Shown here piece after piece: positions 35,550 through 45,076 of a stretch of 64,000 nucleotides of DNA (its first letter is position 1; each line of letters starts with the position of its first letter). This DNA is from Denitrovibrio acetiphilus DSM 12809. Its GTDB lineage: Bacteria; Chrysiogenota; Deferribacteres; Deferribacterales; Geovibrionaceae. The notes under the pieces were generated by a model. It was not told the DNA's origin and made no database searches. It saw only the letters and a program-made list of their open reading frames with translations. The position numbers were made by a program, and so were the translations under genes. The stretch is taken from positions 2,294,001-2,358,000 of the forward strand of contig NC_013943.1 in NCBI RefSeq assembly GCF_000025725.1, given 5' to 3'.

Positions 35550-36585
35550 TGTTCATTCCCCCTGCTATCAGCTCCACGCTTTTGTATGTTTCTATCTTTT
35601 CCAGTGCATCTTTATAATTGTCATAATTCAGAGCAAAGCTTTTCATCATGCCTGTGAGCAGCTCCGGCTTTGCTTCTTTCTCGGTCATAACTTTAGCTAT
35701 CCCCTTATCCTCTGCAAACTTCGCGTTATAAAGCTGATGATCGTCAGCAGATAGAGCGAAAGGGATATAAAGAGCAAGTCTTCTGGCGCTCATAACCTCA
35801 AACACAGTGCCGGAACCGGAACGGGCTATAACAATATCCGCCCATTTCAGAGCTTCAGCAACATCATCTATATAACCTGTCACTTCCAGTTTCTCTGAAA
35901 GCTCCACACCGAGTTCTTCATATTTTGCAAGTGTCTCATCTAGAAGCTTCCCGCCGGTCTGATGCCGTATAGTAAAACCAGCCTCAAGGAGCGATTCAGC
36001 AGCTTCAGTAACCTGCATATTTACAAACCTGCTCCCCTGTGAGCCGCCAAGAATAAGTATTTTTTTATTCATCTGCTCTTTTACAGGTATGTCTTTGAAC
36101 ATTTCCCTTACCGGATTCCCTGTTACAAGGGTTTTCCCCACTGCTTTTTTTGTATCCGGAAAAGATAGAAATACTTTCTCGCACCCTCCGGCGAACTTTC
36201 TATTGGTGAGCCCCATCACGCTGTTCTGCTCATGGAGATACATTTCTGCACCTTTCATTGACCCGACAAGAGCAGCAGCAGCAGAAACAAACCCGCCTGT
36301 GAGGAGGATTTTGTCATTCTTTTTTATAAGACGGTAACACTTGCCTATCTCTTTCATAAGCATAAACACAGACCTGACCTTACGCAGAGTGCTGACTCCG
36401 TTAATTGGTGTTTCTGACTGTTCATAAAAGGGATACTCAAGCTCTGACAGCACCTTGCGCTCAAGCCCACGCTTTGAAACGATAAAGAAACTGTCAACGC
36501 CAAACTGCTTCACATATTCCGCCACAGCAACACCCGGGTAAAGATGCCCGCCTGTTCCGCCGCCTGCAATCACTAGTCTAGTCAT
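35542..36585 (-). CDS. murG: MurG N-acetylglucosaminyltransferase
   Basis: 347 residues, GT28. GGGTGGHLYPGVAVAE at 7-22, EQNSVMGLTNR, ILGGSQGSRF and the UDP-GlcNAc site ARSGSGTVFE. Converts lipid I to lipid II at the inner membrane face. The ATG at 36585 (GGGAG just upstream) gives the canonical N-terminus; a start 45 bases earlier lies deep in ftsW. Overlaps ftsW by 8 bases. Confidence 0.97.
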   Translation of the reverse strand: MTRLVIAGGGTGGHLYPGVAVAEYVKQFGVDSFFIVSKRGLERKVLSELEYPFYEQSETPINGVSTLRKVRSVFMLMKEIGKCYRLIKKNDKILLTGGFVSAAAALVGSMKGAEMYLHEQNSVMGLTNRKFAGGCEKVFLSFPDTKKAVGKTLVTGNPVREMFKDIPVKEQMNKKILILGGSQGSRFVNMQVTEAAESLLEAGFTIRHQTGGKLLDETLAKYEELGVELSEKLEVTGYIDDVAEALKWADIVIARSGSGTVFEVMSARRLALYIPFALSADDHQLYNAKFAEDKGIAKVMTEKEAKPELLTGMMKSFALNYDNYKDALEKIETYKSVELIAGGMNIG

Positions 36586-37675
36586 CCGCTCCCCCCTGTG
36601 CTTCTTCGGCACTGCGTATAAGTATACCAACCATAAAGAGCGACATGATCATGCTTGATCCGCCATAACTGACGAAAGGCAGCCCTATCCCTTTTGTGGG
36701 GAGCGCACCGGTGACAACACCGATATGAAGCCCTGCCTGCACCACAAGACAATATGCAATTCCGAATGTAAATATTCGTTTAAATTTATTCGAGTGCATC
36801 TTTGCAACCTGTACACAAGTATAAAAAAGTGCTGCAAAAAGTAATATAAAAAACACTGAACCAATCAGCCCTGTCTCTTCCGAAATAATGGCATATATAA
36901 AGTCTGTATGCGCTTCCGGCAGAAAGTGAAGCTTCTGGGAGGAGTTACCTATTCCCTTACCAAAAATCTTACCGCTGCCCACTGCCGCCAAAGACTGAAT
37001 AAGCTGATAGCCTGTTCTGTACTGGTCAGCCCACGGATCAAGAAAGCTCAGAAGTCTCGCTTTCCTGTACCCCATCATCATCCCCGCAATAAGGATCGGA
37101 GAGATGAATCCGAGCATTCCGCCTATATGTTTAATACTCGCCCCTCCGATCAGAAACATGGCGAGCAGTATTGCTATCAACAAAAATGTAGTGCCGAAAT
37201 CCGGTTCTGACAAAATCAGAGCACCCACAAGCCCAAGCAGTATTGATGCCGGCAAGAAACCCTTTGAGAAATCTTTCAGCCTGTCCTCTTTCTTGTCCAG
37301 ATAATGTGCAAGGTATAAAACCAGCGTAAACTTCGCCAGCTCGGACGGCTGAAAACTGAACCCAGGCAGCAGCAGCCACCTGTGAGCACCGTTTATCGGT
37401 CTGTAGAAAAACACTGCAACCAACAATACGAGTGTGAGGAAATAAAGCAGAGGAACATTCTTCCGCCATGTTACCAGGGGTACTTTATAGGCAGTGTACA
37501 TAGCAAAAAATCCGACTATGACACTTACCATCTGCTTCTGAAAAAAGTAAAGCTCCTGCCTGCCAAGGGATATTGCCTGCATACTCCCCGCGGAAAGTAT
37601 GAAAATAAGCCCACCCATCACAAGCACGAAGGTGATAACAAGTATTTTAAACCTGTTATCCTTTAATTCATTCAT
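36578..37675 (-). CDS. ftsW: SEDS glycosyltransferase FtsW
   Basis: 365 residues, about ten membrane spans. SEDS signatures: GAHRWLLLPGFSFQPSELAK, the large loop with LPEAHTDFIYAIISEE and GKGIGNSSQKLHFLPEAHTD, and the late TKGIGLPFVSYGGSSM. Septal peptidoglycan polymerase working with FtsI. Overlaps murD and murG by 8 bases each. FtsW rather than RodA is inferred from location in the dcw cluster. Confidence 0.95.
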   Translation of the reverse strand: MNELKDNRFKILVITFVLVMGGLIFILSAGSMQAISLGRQELYFFQKQMVSVIVGFFAMYTAYKVPLVTWRKNVPLLYFLTLVLLVAVFFYRPINGAHRWLLLPGFSFQPSELAKFTLVLYLAHYLDKKEDRLKDFSKGFLPASILLGLVGALILSEPDFGTTFLLIAILLAMFLIGGASIKHIGGMLGFISPILIAGMMMGYRKARLLSFLDPWADQYRTGYQLIQSLAAVGSGKIFGKGIGNSSQKLHFLPEAHTDFIYAIISEETGLIGSVFFILLFAALFYTCVQVAKMHSNKFKRIFTFGIAYCLVVQAGLHIGVVTGALPTKGIGLPFVSYGGSSMIMSLFMVGILIRSAEEAQGGADD

Positions 37676-38918
37676 CTTCTTCTATCCTTATGCTCTGCAC
37701 GAGTTCTTTGAAATGTGCTCCTCTGTGCTCAAAACCTCTGTGTTCGTCAAAGCTGGCACACGCCGGCGAAAGTACAACTTTCTGTCCTGCTTCTGCCACC
37801 TCTGCACCTTTCCGCACTGCACTTTCAAGACCCTCAGCTTTGTACAAAGGCACACTGATTATATCTTTCAGCGTGCTGTATATCTTTTCTCCGGCCTGAC
37901 CATATGTGATCACTCCGGCACATTTTTCGTTTATAACATCCTTCAGTGCGGCAAAATTTCCGTTCTTGTCTTTTCCGCCCAGAATGATAACTATCCCTTC
38001 AGGCAAACCCTTCAGCGCTGTCAGAGTGCTGTGAATGTTTGTTCCTTTAGAGTCGTTTATATATTCCACACCATTTATTTCAGCAGCAAACTCACACCTG
38101 TGTTCCAGCCCAATAAGGTTTTCAGTGAGGTATGTTACATCACCTTCTAACCCTGCAATACTGTCAGCAGCAAGCAAAGCAAATGAGAGATTCAGCAGAT
38201 TGTGCTCCCCTTTAAGGGGGAACTTATCTGTCGTACAGTAAAAATGTCCGAAGTCAAGCCTGCCATTGTTCACTTCCGGCAGAACCCTAACCGTATCTCC
38301 TTTATAAACTGATGATTTCTGCACCAAGTATTCATCATTTTCTATTATGAGTCTGCCTTCCGGCTTTAAAAACCTGAGCAGATTCATCTTATCGTCAGCG
38401 TAGTCATCCATGTCTCTGTATCTGTCCATGTGGTCTTCCGCAAGGTTTGTAACGACCACACAATCAGCAGAAAAATGCTGTAACATTCCTGTCTGAAAGC
38501 TGGAAAGCTCCACAACATAAGCACCATAGGCTCCACCTGTAACAGCTTCCGCATATGGCAACCCTATGTTTCCGCAAGCAACTGCCTCTAACCCGCATTT
38601 TTTAAGTATCTGCGCTATCAGTGTGGTAACTGTAGACTTCCCGTTTGTTCCTGTAACTGCCACGACAACAGTGTCAGTAGGTCTTTTTGCATCAGCAAGC
38701 TCTATCTCACTGGTATATATCTCAGGTGCATTTGCCATCTTCCGCAGATTTATCCCAGGGCTGACAACCACACAATCGTATTCATCTTTAAATTCAGCAA
38801 CAGGGTGCATCTCAGCATTGCCGTCATCAAAGATATCAATTACGGTATAGCCTTCACCTCTCAGCAACTGTTCCGCGGCTCTGCCGCTTTTGCCGTAGCC
38901 TATTACTGCTGCCTTCAT
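37668..38918 (-). CDS. murD: UDP-N-acetylmuramoyl-L-alanine--D-glutamate ligase
   Basis: 416 residues. N-terminal VIGYGKSGRAAEQLL, ATP loop TGTNGKSTVTTLI, NDSKGTNIHSTLTAL and LILGGKDK-like GIVIILGGKDKNGN, all MurD-typical; the C-terminal domain has SPACASFDEHRGFEHRG. Adds D-Glu to UDP-MurNAc-L-Ala. Starts three bases after mraY, with GAGG six bases upstream. Confidence 0.96.
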   Translation of the reverse strand: MKAAVIGYGKSGRAAEQLLRGEGYTVIDIFDDGNAEMHPVAEFKDEYDCVVVSPGINLRKMANAPEIYTSEIELADAKRPTDTVVVAVTGTNGKSTVTTLIAQILKKCGLEAVACGNIGLPYAEAVTGGAYGAYVVELSSFQTGMLQHFSADCVVVTNLAEDHMDRYRDMDDYADDKMNLLRFLKPEGRLIIENDEYLVQKSSVYKGDTVRVLPEVNNGRLDFGHFYCTTDKFPLKGEHNLLNLSFALLAADSIAGLEGDVTYLTENLIGLEHRCEFAAEINGVEYINDSKGTNIHSTLTALKGLPEGIVIILGGKDKNGNFAALKDVINEKCAGVITYGQAGEKIYSTLKDIISVPLYKAEGLESAVRKGAEVAEAGQKVVLSPACASFDEHRGFEHRGAHFKELVQSIRIEEDE

Positions 38919-38921
38919 CCC

Positions 38922-40007
38922 TTACCTCATCTTCAGTGTAGATAAAGCCACAAGAGCCAGTATTATCGATATTATCCAGAACCGAATCGTTATCTTTGTC
39001 TCACTCCAACCGGCAAGCTCAAAGTGGTGGTGAATCGGCGCCATACGGAAAAGCCTTCTCCCCCCAGTCATCTTAAAAAAACCGACCTGAAGTATTACTG
39101 AAAGGGTTTCGATAACAAATATCCCGCCAACTATAGCGAGCACTATCTCATGTTTGGCTATGACAGCCACAGTTGCCAGTGCACCGCCGATGGAAAGACT
39201 GCCGACATCCCCCATGAAAACACTTGCAGGATGGGCATTAAACCATAAAAAGCCAAGACCGGCTCCAACCATCGCCCCGCAGAATATCGAAAGCTCTCCG
39301 GCATTGCGTATGTACATAATCTGCAAATAATCTGCAAACTTCACGTGCCCTGTCATATATGCTAGGATACCTATCGTGGCAAAAGCTATTACGCTTGGTG
39401 TGATTGCCAGTCCGTCCAGCCCGTCGGTAAGGTTCACTGCGTTCGAAGAACCGATTATCACAAAAACTGCAAATGCAAAGTAAAAATACGACAATTCAAA
39501 AACAACATTTTTAAAAAACGGTAGTGCAAGCTTGGTGGAATTTCCGCTTGTGTCAACCTGCATGATCATCGCTGTTGCTGCGACAGCGACTACTAGCTGT
39601 CCAAAAAATTTGGCTTTTGCAGATATCCCGTCAGGATTTTTCAGTATTGTCTTCTTGTAGTCGTCCACAAACCCCAGAAAACCGTATGCTGTGAACACAA
39701 AAAGCGTTATCCATATGTATGCATTGTGCAGGTCTGCCCACAGCAGACATGAAAACACAGCAGAACCGACTATGATAATCCCGCCCATTGTCGGTGTTCC
39801 CTCTTTCTCTTTGTGTCTGTCAGGTTCGTAACCTTTGGACTTCATATTAAAAGACATCTCCTGAAGCCTTCTTATGGCATAAGGCCCTATCAGAAGAGTA
39901 ATAAGCAAAGCAGTAATTGCCGCATACGCTGTGCGGAATGTAATATAACGAAATACATTAAGAATACTAAGGTGGTCCGCAAGGGGAACCAGCAAATTAT
40001 ACAGCAC
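38922..40007 (-). CDS. mraY: Phospho-N-acetylmuramoyl-pentapeptide transferase
   Basis: 361 residues, ten membrane spans. Family motifs: KEGTPTMGGIIIV, GFVDDYKK (catalytic Asp pair), NAVNLTDGLDGLA, FNAHPASVFMGDVGSL and MAPIHHHFE. Makes lipid I from UDP-MurNAc-pentapeptide and undecaprenyl phosphate. Overlaps the murF end by 11 bases. Confidence 0.98.
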   Translation of the reverse strand: MLYNLLVPLADHLSILNVFRYITFRTAYAAITALLITLLIGPYAIRRLQEMSFNMKSKGYEPDRHKEKEGTPTMGGIIIVGSAVFSCLLWADLHNAYIWITLFVFTAYGFLGFVDDYKKTILKNPDGISAKAKFFGQLVVAVAATAMIMQVDTSGNSTKLALPFFKNVVFELSYFYFAFAVFVIIGSSNAVNLTDGLDGLAITPSVIAFATIGILAYMTGHVKFADYLQIMYIRNAGELSIFCGAMVGAGLGFLWFNAHPASVFMGDVGSLSIGGALATVAVIAKHEIVLAIVGGIFVIETLSVILQVGFFKMTGGRRLFRMAPIHHHFELAGWSETKITIRFWIISIILALVALSTLKMR

Positions 40008-41355
40008 TCTTCATCTTCTCCTCTTCCAGATGCCTGATGAGTTCTTCAAACTTCTGCCCGCGTGAAGCTTTGAAAAGAACAGTACCACAGCTCACTTTAC
40101 TGATAAGCTGCATCGCCTCTTCACGGGTCTGGACTACTTTTATATTCCCTGTTCTCTCGAATCTCGCAAAGTTCTTGCCTACAAAAACGAATTCAACATT
40201 AGTGAGCTCTGACGCCTTCTTCATAAGCTTAAAGTAGAGCATCTCCTCATAGCCTTCTATCTCTCCCATCTCGCCGATGAAAGCTGTCTTCTTTTCTACA
40301 GGTATCCCTGCCAGATTTGTCATGGCAGATATCACCGATTCGAATCCGGCATTGTAAGTGTCGTCAATGACTTTTATACCGTCCACTTCTTTTATGCGTC
40401 CTCTGCCGTCTTTCGGCTGAAATTTTCTGATGCCTTTCATTACGTCTGTGTATGAAAGTCCGGCTGCCATACCTATTGCAATAGCCGGCAGACTGTTATT
40501 TACAAAATGACTGTAGAAGTGATTCAGCTTAAAACAGTAAGGAGTATTCCTTGTCACCGCTGTAAAGTAGAAATCACCATCAACAGTTCTGTTCACGTCG
40601 CCGAGTATAATATGAGATGCCATATCTGTTCCGAAGTACCTCACATCGGTCTTTTCCAGAACCTCTGATGTGACAAACCTCCGGCAAGAGTCTGCAATGT
40701 ACAACACTCCTCTCTTCTGCATTCCGCTCACGATAGAGAGCTTCTCTTTCGCAAGCCCTTCGATGCCTTCAAATCTGCCTATGTGAGCATGACCTATCCC
40801 TGTCACAACACAGATGTCCGGTTTAATATATTTTGAAAGTGCCTCTATCTCTCCGGCACTGTTTGTCCCCATTTCAAAAACAGAGTAGCTTGTCCCCATC
40901 TTCATGTTTGCAGCGCATATAGCAACACCAAGCTCATTGTTAAAGTTGCCGTATGCAGTATAAACACGCTTTCTTGTGCGGAGCACTTCGCTTATCAGCT
41001 CTTTAGTTGTTGTCTTGCCGACACTCCCTGTAAGAGCTATTTTACGCCCTTTGTACCTGCCGAGGTTATACGCTCCCAGATCTTTCAGGGCGTAAAGCGC
41101 ATCCGCAACCAGCACTTTATTACCTTCAATCTGCTCGTAAACATCCTCGTCTGTAACTATAACCATACATGCACCGGACTGAAGCACTGCCTCAGCATAA
41201 CGGTTGCCGTCGGTTTTTTCCCCTTTAAACGCAACAAAACAGCTCCCTTTACGGGATTGTCTGCTGTCTATAACAAAGTTCCTGATCTGCTGATCATCCT
41301 GCACATGGGACCTGAGAACACCGCCCATGGCATTTATTGCCTGTGTGACTAGCAT
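39997..41355 (-). CDS. murF: UDP-MurNAc-tripeptide--D-Ala-D-Ala ligase
   Basis: 452 residues. ATP loop TGSVGKTTTKELI, GNFNNELGVA (MurF-type substrate loop) and DDTYNAGFESV. Adds the D-Ala-D-Ala made by Ddl. Overlaps murE by 7 bases and mraY by 11, so translation is coupled on both sides. Confidence 0.97.
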   Translation of the reverse strand: MLVTQAINAMGGVLRSHVQDDQQIRNFVIDSRQSRKGSCFVAFKGEKTDGNRYAEAVLQSGACMVIVTDEDVYEQIEGNKVLVADALYALKDLGAYNLGRYKGRKIALTGSVGKTTTKELISEVLRTRKRVYTAYGNFNNELGVAICAANMKMGTSYSVFEMGTNSAGEIEALSKYIKPDICVVTGIGHAHIGRFEGIEGLAKEKLSIVSGMQKRGVLYIADSCRRFVTSEVLEKTDVRYFGTDMASHIILGDVNRTVDGDFYFTAVTRNTPYCFKLNHFYSHFVNNSLPAIAIGMAAGLSYTDVMKGIRKFQPKDGRGRIKEVDGIKVIDDTYNAGFESVISAMTNLAGIPVEKKTAFIGEMGEIEGYEEMLYFKLMKKASELTNVEFVFVGKNFARFERTGNIKVVQTREEAMQLISKVSCGTVLFKASRGQKFEELIRHLEEEKMKSAV

Positions 41356-42803
41356 TCACTTACCTCCAGATGTTTCTTCACTTCTTCTCTGTCGTCGAAG
41401 TGAATCTTTTCTGTTCCGAGGATCATATAATCCTCATGACCTTTTCCCGCTATCAGGACTATGTCCTTTGGTTCAGCCATCTCAACAGCCTTCTGTATGG
41501 CTTTGCTCCGATCCGGACAGATGATAACACTGTCTGCATTTTCAAACCCTACAAGTATGTCTTCGATGACCTGTTGCGGGTCTTCTGTCCTTGGATTGTC
41601 GCTGGTAACTATTACCACGTCTGAATCAAGTTCAGCGGTTTTTGCCATCCTTGGTCTTTTGCTTCTGTCCCTGTCTCCGCCGCAGCCGAACACAGTTATC
41701 ACCCTGTTTTCCTTAAAGCTCCCTAGAGCTTCCAGAACGTTCTTAAGGGCATCGTCTGTATGGGCAAAATCAACAAATATATACGCACCGTTTGACTTTT
41801 CAAACTTTTCAAGTCTCCCGGGAACATTTTTGAGGCGTTCAATACCACTTTTTATATGCTTTGCGTCAATACCAAGCATTATGCATCCGGAACCGGCAGC
41901 CATAAGGTTTTCAAGGTTATGTAGCCCGACAAGTGATGATTCCATTTCAATACTGCCCGCAGGATAAACGAATTTTGCCCGCAGACCTGAAAGCCCGAAC
42001 CATATCTCCTCTGCTGTTATCTCAGATTTATTTGTAATCCCGTAAGATACTCTATCCACCTCAGCTTCTTTCAGCAGTCTTTCACCAAACTCACTATCTT
42101 TACCTATAACGCCAACACGGGAATACTCAGGAGTAAAAAGAATTTTCTTCGCCTCAAAGTATTCATCCATAGTCTTGTGGTAATCAAGATGGTCGCCGGA
42201 AAGGTTTGTAAATATAGCTACATCAAAAACCACACCGTTTATTCTGTGCTGGTGCAGAGCGTGGGACGAAACTTCCATCACCAGAGTGTCGCACCCTGCA
42301 TCTTTTGCATCTCTTAATACTTTAAAAAACTCATATGTGGGAGGAGTTGTGGAATCCATATAAATAAATTTATCATCGTACTTAACCCCAGTTGTCCCCA
42401 CCAAAACGGACTTGCGTCCTGCTGTCTTTAGTATTTCATTTATAATATAAGTCGTTGTTGTTTTTCCGTTTGTACCAGTTACAGCGATGGAGTCCATCTC
42501 TTCGTCCGGCTTGCCGAAAAAATTGCGGCAGGCACGGGCAAGTGCTTTTCTCCCGTCTTCGACTACGACTGTAGGCACTCCTTCAATCTTATGCTCGGCG
42601 ACAACAAACGGTACTTTACCGCTCGCATAAACTTCAGCAGCGAATTTGTGCGAATCCACAGCAGCACCCTGAAAGGCAAAAAACGGCGCCTTTCTCTTAA
42701 TGTTTCTACTGTCAATGTTGATATCTTTCACATCAGTTTCAAAATCCACGTCCAGATCGAAACCCTTGATGGAAAGTCCGTCAAGAAGCTGGGAGACTTT
42801 CAT
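41349..42803 (-). CDS. murE: UDP-MurNAc-L-Ala-D-Glu--meso-DAP ligase
   Basis: 484 residues. ATP loop VTGTNGKTTTTYI, STTPPTYEF, EVSSHALHQHR and, decisive for substrate, SDNPRTEDP: the DNPR motif binds meso-diaminopimelate, so the wall is DAP-type. ATG 42803 has AGGAG eight bases upstream; longer N-terminal readings lie in ftsI. Overlaps the ftsI end by 23 bases. Confidence 0.97.
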   Translation of the reverse strand: MKVSQLLDGLSIKGFDLDVDFETDVKDINIDSRNIKRKAPFFAFQGAAVDSHKFAAEVYASGKVPFVVAEHKIEGVPTVVVEDGRKALARACRNFFGKPDEEMDSIAVTGTNGKTTTTYIINEILKTAGRKSVLVGTTGVKYDDKFIYMDSTTPPTYEFFKVLRDAKDAGCDTLVMEVSSHALHQHRINGVVFDVAIFTNLSGDHLDYHKTMDEYFEAKKILFTPEYSRVGVIGKDSEFGERLLKEAEVDRVSYGITNKSEITAEEIWFGLSGLRAKFVYPAGSIEMESSLVGLHNLENLMAAGSGCIMLGIDAKHIKSGIERLKNVPGRLEKFEKSNGAYIFVDFAHTDDALKNVLEALGSFKENRVITVFGCGGDRDRSKRPRMAKTAELDSDVVIVTSDNPRTEDPQQVIEDILVGFENADSVIICPDRSKAIQKAVEMAEPKDIVLIAGKGHEDYMILGTEKIHFDDREEVKKHLEVSEC

Positions 42804-44469
42804 AAACATAGCTCCTTTTAATTCCGAGATGCATTGATACCTGTTCTGCCAGCTTACTGAATGTATATGCCGCTGTTGAGCCGCCATATATCGACTTCTT
42901 CGGTGAGCTGTAGAGAACAACCATCGCTATCCTCGGATTATCCGCCGGAAACATTCCAGCGAAACTTGCCACATAGTTACTCTTACTATATGTACCTGTG
43001 TCACTGTCTATCCTCTGCCCCGTACCGGTTTTCCCCGATATTTCGACATAAGAGGATCGTGCGTTCACTCCTGTTCCGTCTGTGACTGCGTCACGCAGCA
43101 GAGACTGAAGTGCTTTCGCTGTATTCTCAGAGAAAATTCGTTTCGCTTCAAATTTTGGTCTGTATGTATCGCCGCCATTTTCAACTTTACTTACAATTTT
43201 AGGATTTATGAGTCTTCCGCCATTTGCTATGGCACTATAAAAACGCACCATCTGAAGCGGGGTAACCATCACTTCCTGTCCGATAGATATAGAAGGTTTA
43301 CTAAGCCCTGACCAATGCTTTGCTTCACGCAGTATGCCTTCTTCTTCTCCTAAACCGGAAACACCGGTCTTCTGTCCGAAGCCGGCATCTTTCATAAATT
43401 TATAAAACTCATTCTTACTAACCTTGTCTGAAAGCTTCACAGTCCCGATATTGCTCGACTTCATCAAAACCTGCCGTGCTGTTAATATCTTATAAGGGTG
43501 TACATCTCTTATAACATGCCCATACAGGCTAAACCGTCCGTTCTCACAATTTACCATCTCTCTTATGTTCAGATTTTTCTTATCCATAAGGAGTGAAAAG
43601 AGCACTGGCTTAAATATTGACCCGGGCTCAAAAAGAAACCCTGCGGAGTAATTCTTCCATTCAGACTTACTGTACTTTCCAAACTCGTTAGGATCGAAGC
43701 CCCCGGAGGACGCCGCAAACAATATATCCCCAGTGTATGCATCCATGGCAACTGCAATTCCCCTCTTCGCCATGAATCCGGCAGTGTCCTCTCGGAGTAT
43801 CTCTTCGGTTAGTCCCTGCAGGTACTTATCTATTGTAAGATAAAGATATGTATCAATAGCTTTCTCTTTTCTTGTATCTTCAAAAACAATCCTCTTGCCT
43901 CTGTTATCCTTAAGACTGAGAAGGCGAAGCTTGTGCCCCTGAAGAATTTTCTCATATCTGTATTCCAACCCTCCCAACCCCTTGTTATCAACTCCTGTGA
44001 AGCCGATAACAGAAGCCGCAAGTTTCCTTTCCGGATAAAGTCTTTGTTCTTCAAGCAGATACTCAACATTTGGCACCTGCTTTTGTATTTTTTCAGCCCG
44101 GTCGATGTCAATATTTCTTTCGAGCCAGACAAAACTATCGTTTTTAAGTATGCGTGTCACAACATCTTTTGAAAGATGCAACCCTGCTTTTTTAAGTTTC
44201 AAGACAAATCCTTTCCTGTCATTAATCTCGCCTGCAAAAACATAGAGGGATGCTGATTTCTTATTCAGCGCAAGAGGTTCACCTTTTACATCAAGTATAT
44301 ACCCACGCCCTCTGGTGCTTTCCATAACACCTTTCGCCTGCTTCCCCGCATAGTCAGTATAAAACTCGCCTTCCCATAACTGCAAATAGGCAACCCTTGC
44401 AACAAGAGTGCCTAATGCTAGAAAAGCCAGAAAACTGAAAAAATTAATGCGGTTTCTGTCATTTGACAT
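42781..44469 (-). CDS. ftsI: Septal transpeptidase FtsI (PBP3-like)
   Basis: 562 residues. One N-terminal membrane span (about 8-30), a PBP dimerisation region with RGRGYILDVKGEPLA, and a transpeptidase domain with EPGSIFKP (catalytic Ser), SSN and SGKTGTG. No C-terminal PASTA domains. Cross-links septal peptidoglycan as FtsW's partner. ATG 44469 is chosen for AAGGA six to seven bases upstream. Overlaps ftsL by 11 bases. Confidence 0.95.
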   Translation of the reverse strand: MSNDRNRINFFSFLAFLALGTLVARVAYLQLWEGEFYTDYAGKQAKGVMESTRGRGYILDVKGEPLALNKKSASLYVFAGEINDRKGFVLKLKKAGLHLSKDVVTRILKNDSFVWLERNIDIDRAEKIQKQVPNVEYLLEEQRLYPERKLAASVIGFTGVDNKGLGGLEYRYEKILQGHKLRLLSLKDNRGKRIVFEDTRKEKAIDTYLYLTIDKYLQGLTEEILREDTAGFMAKRGIAVAMDAYTGDILFAASSGGFDPNEFGKYSKSEWKNYSAGFLFEPGSIFKPVLFSLLMDKKNLNIREMVNCENGRFSLYGHVIRDVHPYKILTARQVLMKSSNIGTVKLSDKVSKNEFYKFMKDAGFGQKTGVSGLGEEEGILREAKHWSGLSKPSISIGQEVMVTPLQMVRFYSAIANGGRLINPKIVSKVENGGDTYRPKFEAKRIFSENTAKALQSLLRDAVTDGTGVNARSSYVEISGKTGTGQRIDSDTGTYSKSNYVASFAGMFPADNPRIAMVVLYSSPKKSIYGGSTAAYTFSKLAEQVSMHLGIKRSYVYESLPAS

Positions 44470-44758
44470 AAAACGTCCTTCGCACATCCGGAAGACTCAG
44501 TCCAAGTTCCCGGGCTTTCTTGTAAAGGTTCTCTGTGTCATATTCCTGTGACTTTTTATCCAGCAAAGACAGATATGATATCTCTGACCTCTCCATATTG
44601 TCTGAAAGACTGCTTATCTCATATCCTGTCTTAATGCACAGGTGTCTGACGTAAACCACGCTGAAAAGGAGCAAAAGAGACATGGAAGCAAAGAACAATG
44701 TCCGCATTCTAAGTCTGCCTGTTTGTGCTGGTGAACCTGAGAGTACATGCGCTTTCAT
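44459..44758 (-). CDS. ftsL: FtsL-like small division protein
   Basis: 99 residues: a short cytoplasmic tail, one membrane span about 18-38 (MRTLFFASMSLLLLFSVVYV), then a coiled-coil-like periplasmic part (SSLSDNMERSEISYLSLLDKK) and RARELGLSLPDV-type ending (KKARELGLSLPDVRR). Sequence is poorly conserved in this family; identification rests on topology and its place between rsmH and ftsI. GGAGG five bases before the ATG. Confidence 0.8.
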   Translation of the reverse strand: MKAHVLSGSPAQTGRLRMRTLFFASMSLLLLFSVVYVRHLCIKTGYEISSLSDNMERSEISYLSLLDKKSQEYDTENLYKKARELGLSLPDVRRTFYVK

Positions 44759-45076
44759 ATCTGCCTCCTTTTATTCCCTATCCTAGTTCATTATCGTCAT
44801 TATAAACTTTTCACTGAAACAGCCTGATACAGAAACCATAACCAGCTCCCCTTACAGACTGCCGTGTCGGCAATAATGCCTTTTCGCAGTGACTTAATTA
44901 TACTTAAACCCTTTCTGCAACCCGCATCTTCGCACTTCTGGAAAGCGGGTTCATACTGTTTAAGCAAATCAAAAAATACTTCGTGTATTTTTTGATCTAC
45001 ACTCGCCTGTATAAATATCAGGCTCGCTTCCTCTCCGCCTTACGGCTCCGAGAGGCACATCATGTGCCTTATAGAG
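44759..45076. other. Repeat-rich insertion between rsmH and ftsL
   Basis: A 318-base gap in an otherwise overlapping operon. It contains a second copy of the rsmH 3' end (44905-44954), a perfect 12-bp inverted repeat ATCAAAAAATAC/GTATTTTTTGAT (44968-44996, 5-base loop), a GCCTG/CAGGC hairpin near 45008 and AGGCACA/TGTGCCT near 45054-45070. No ORF of its own is supported. Confidence 0.7.
44905..44954 (-). repeat. Duplicate of the rsmH 3' end, copy 2
   Basis: Fifty bases matching 45078-45127 with one mismatch. Read on the minus strand it encodes the same MNPLSRSAKMRVAERV as the rsmH C-terminus, followed by TAA. Copies are 173 bp apart start to start, with 123 bases between them. Confidence 0.9.

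Noticed and set aside
42804-42920. 39-residue N-terminal extension of MurE
   Set aside because: The extension is ftsI sequence in another frame; AGGAG is correctly spaced to ATG 42803.
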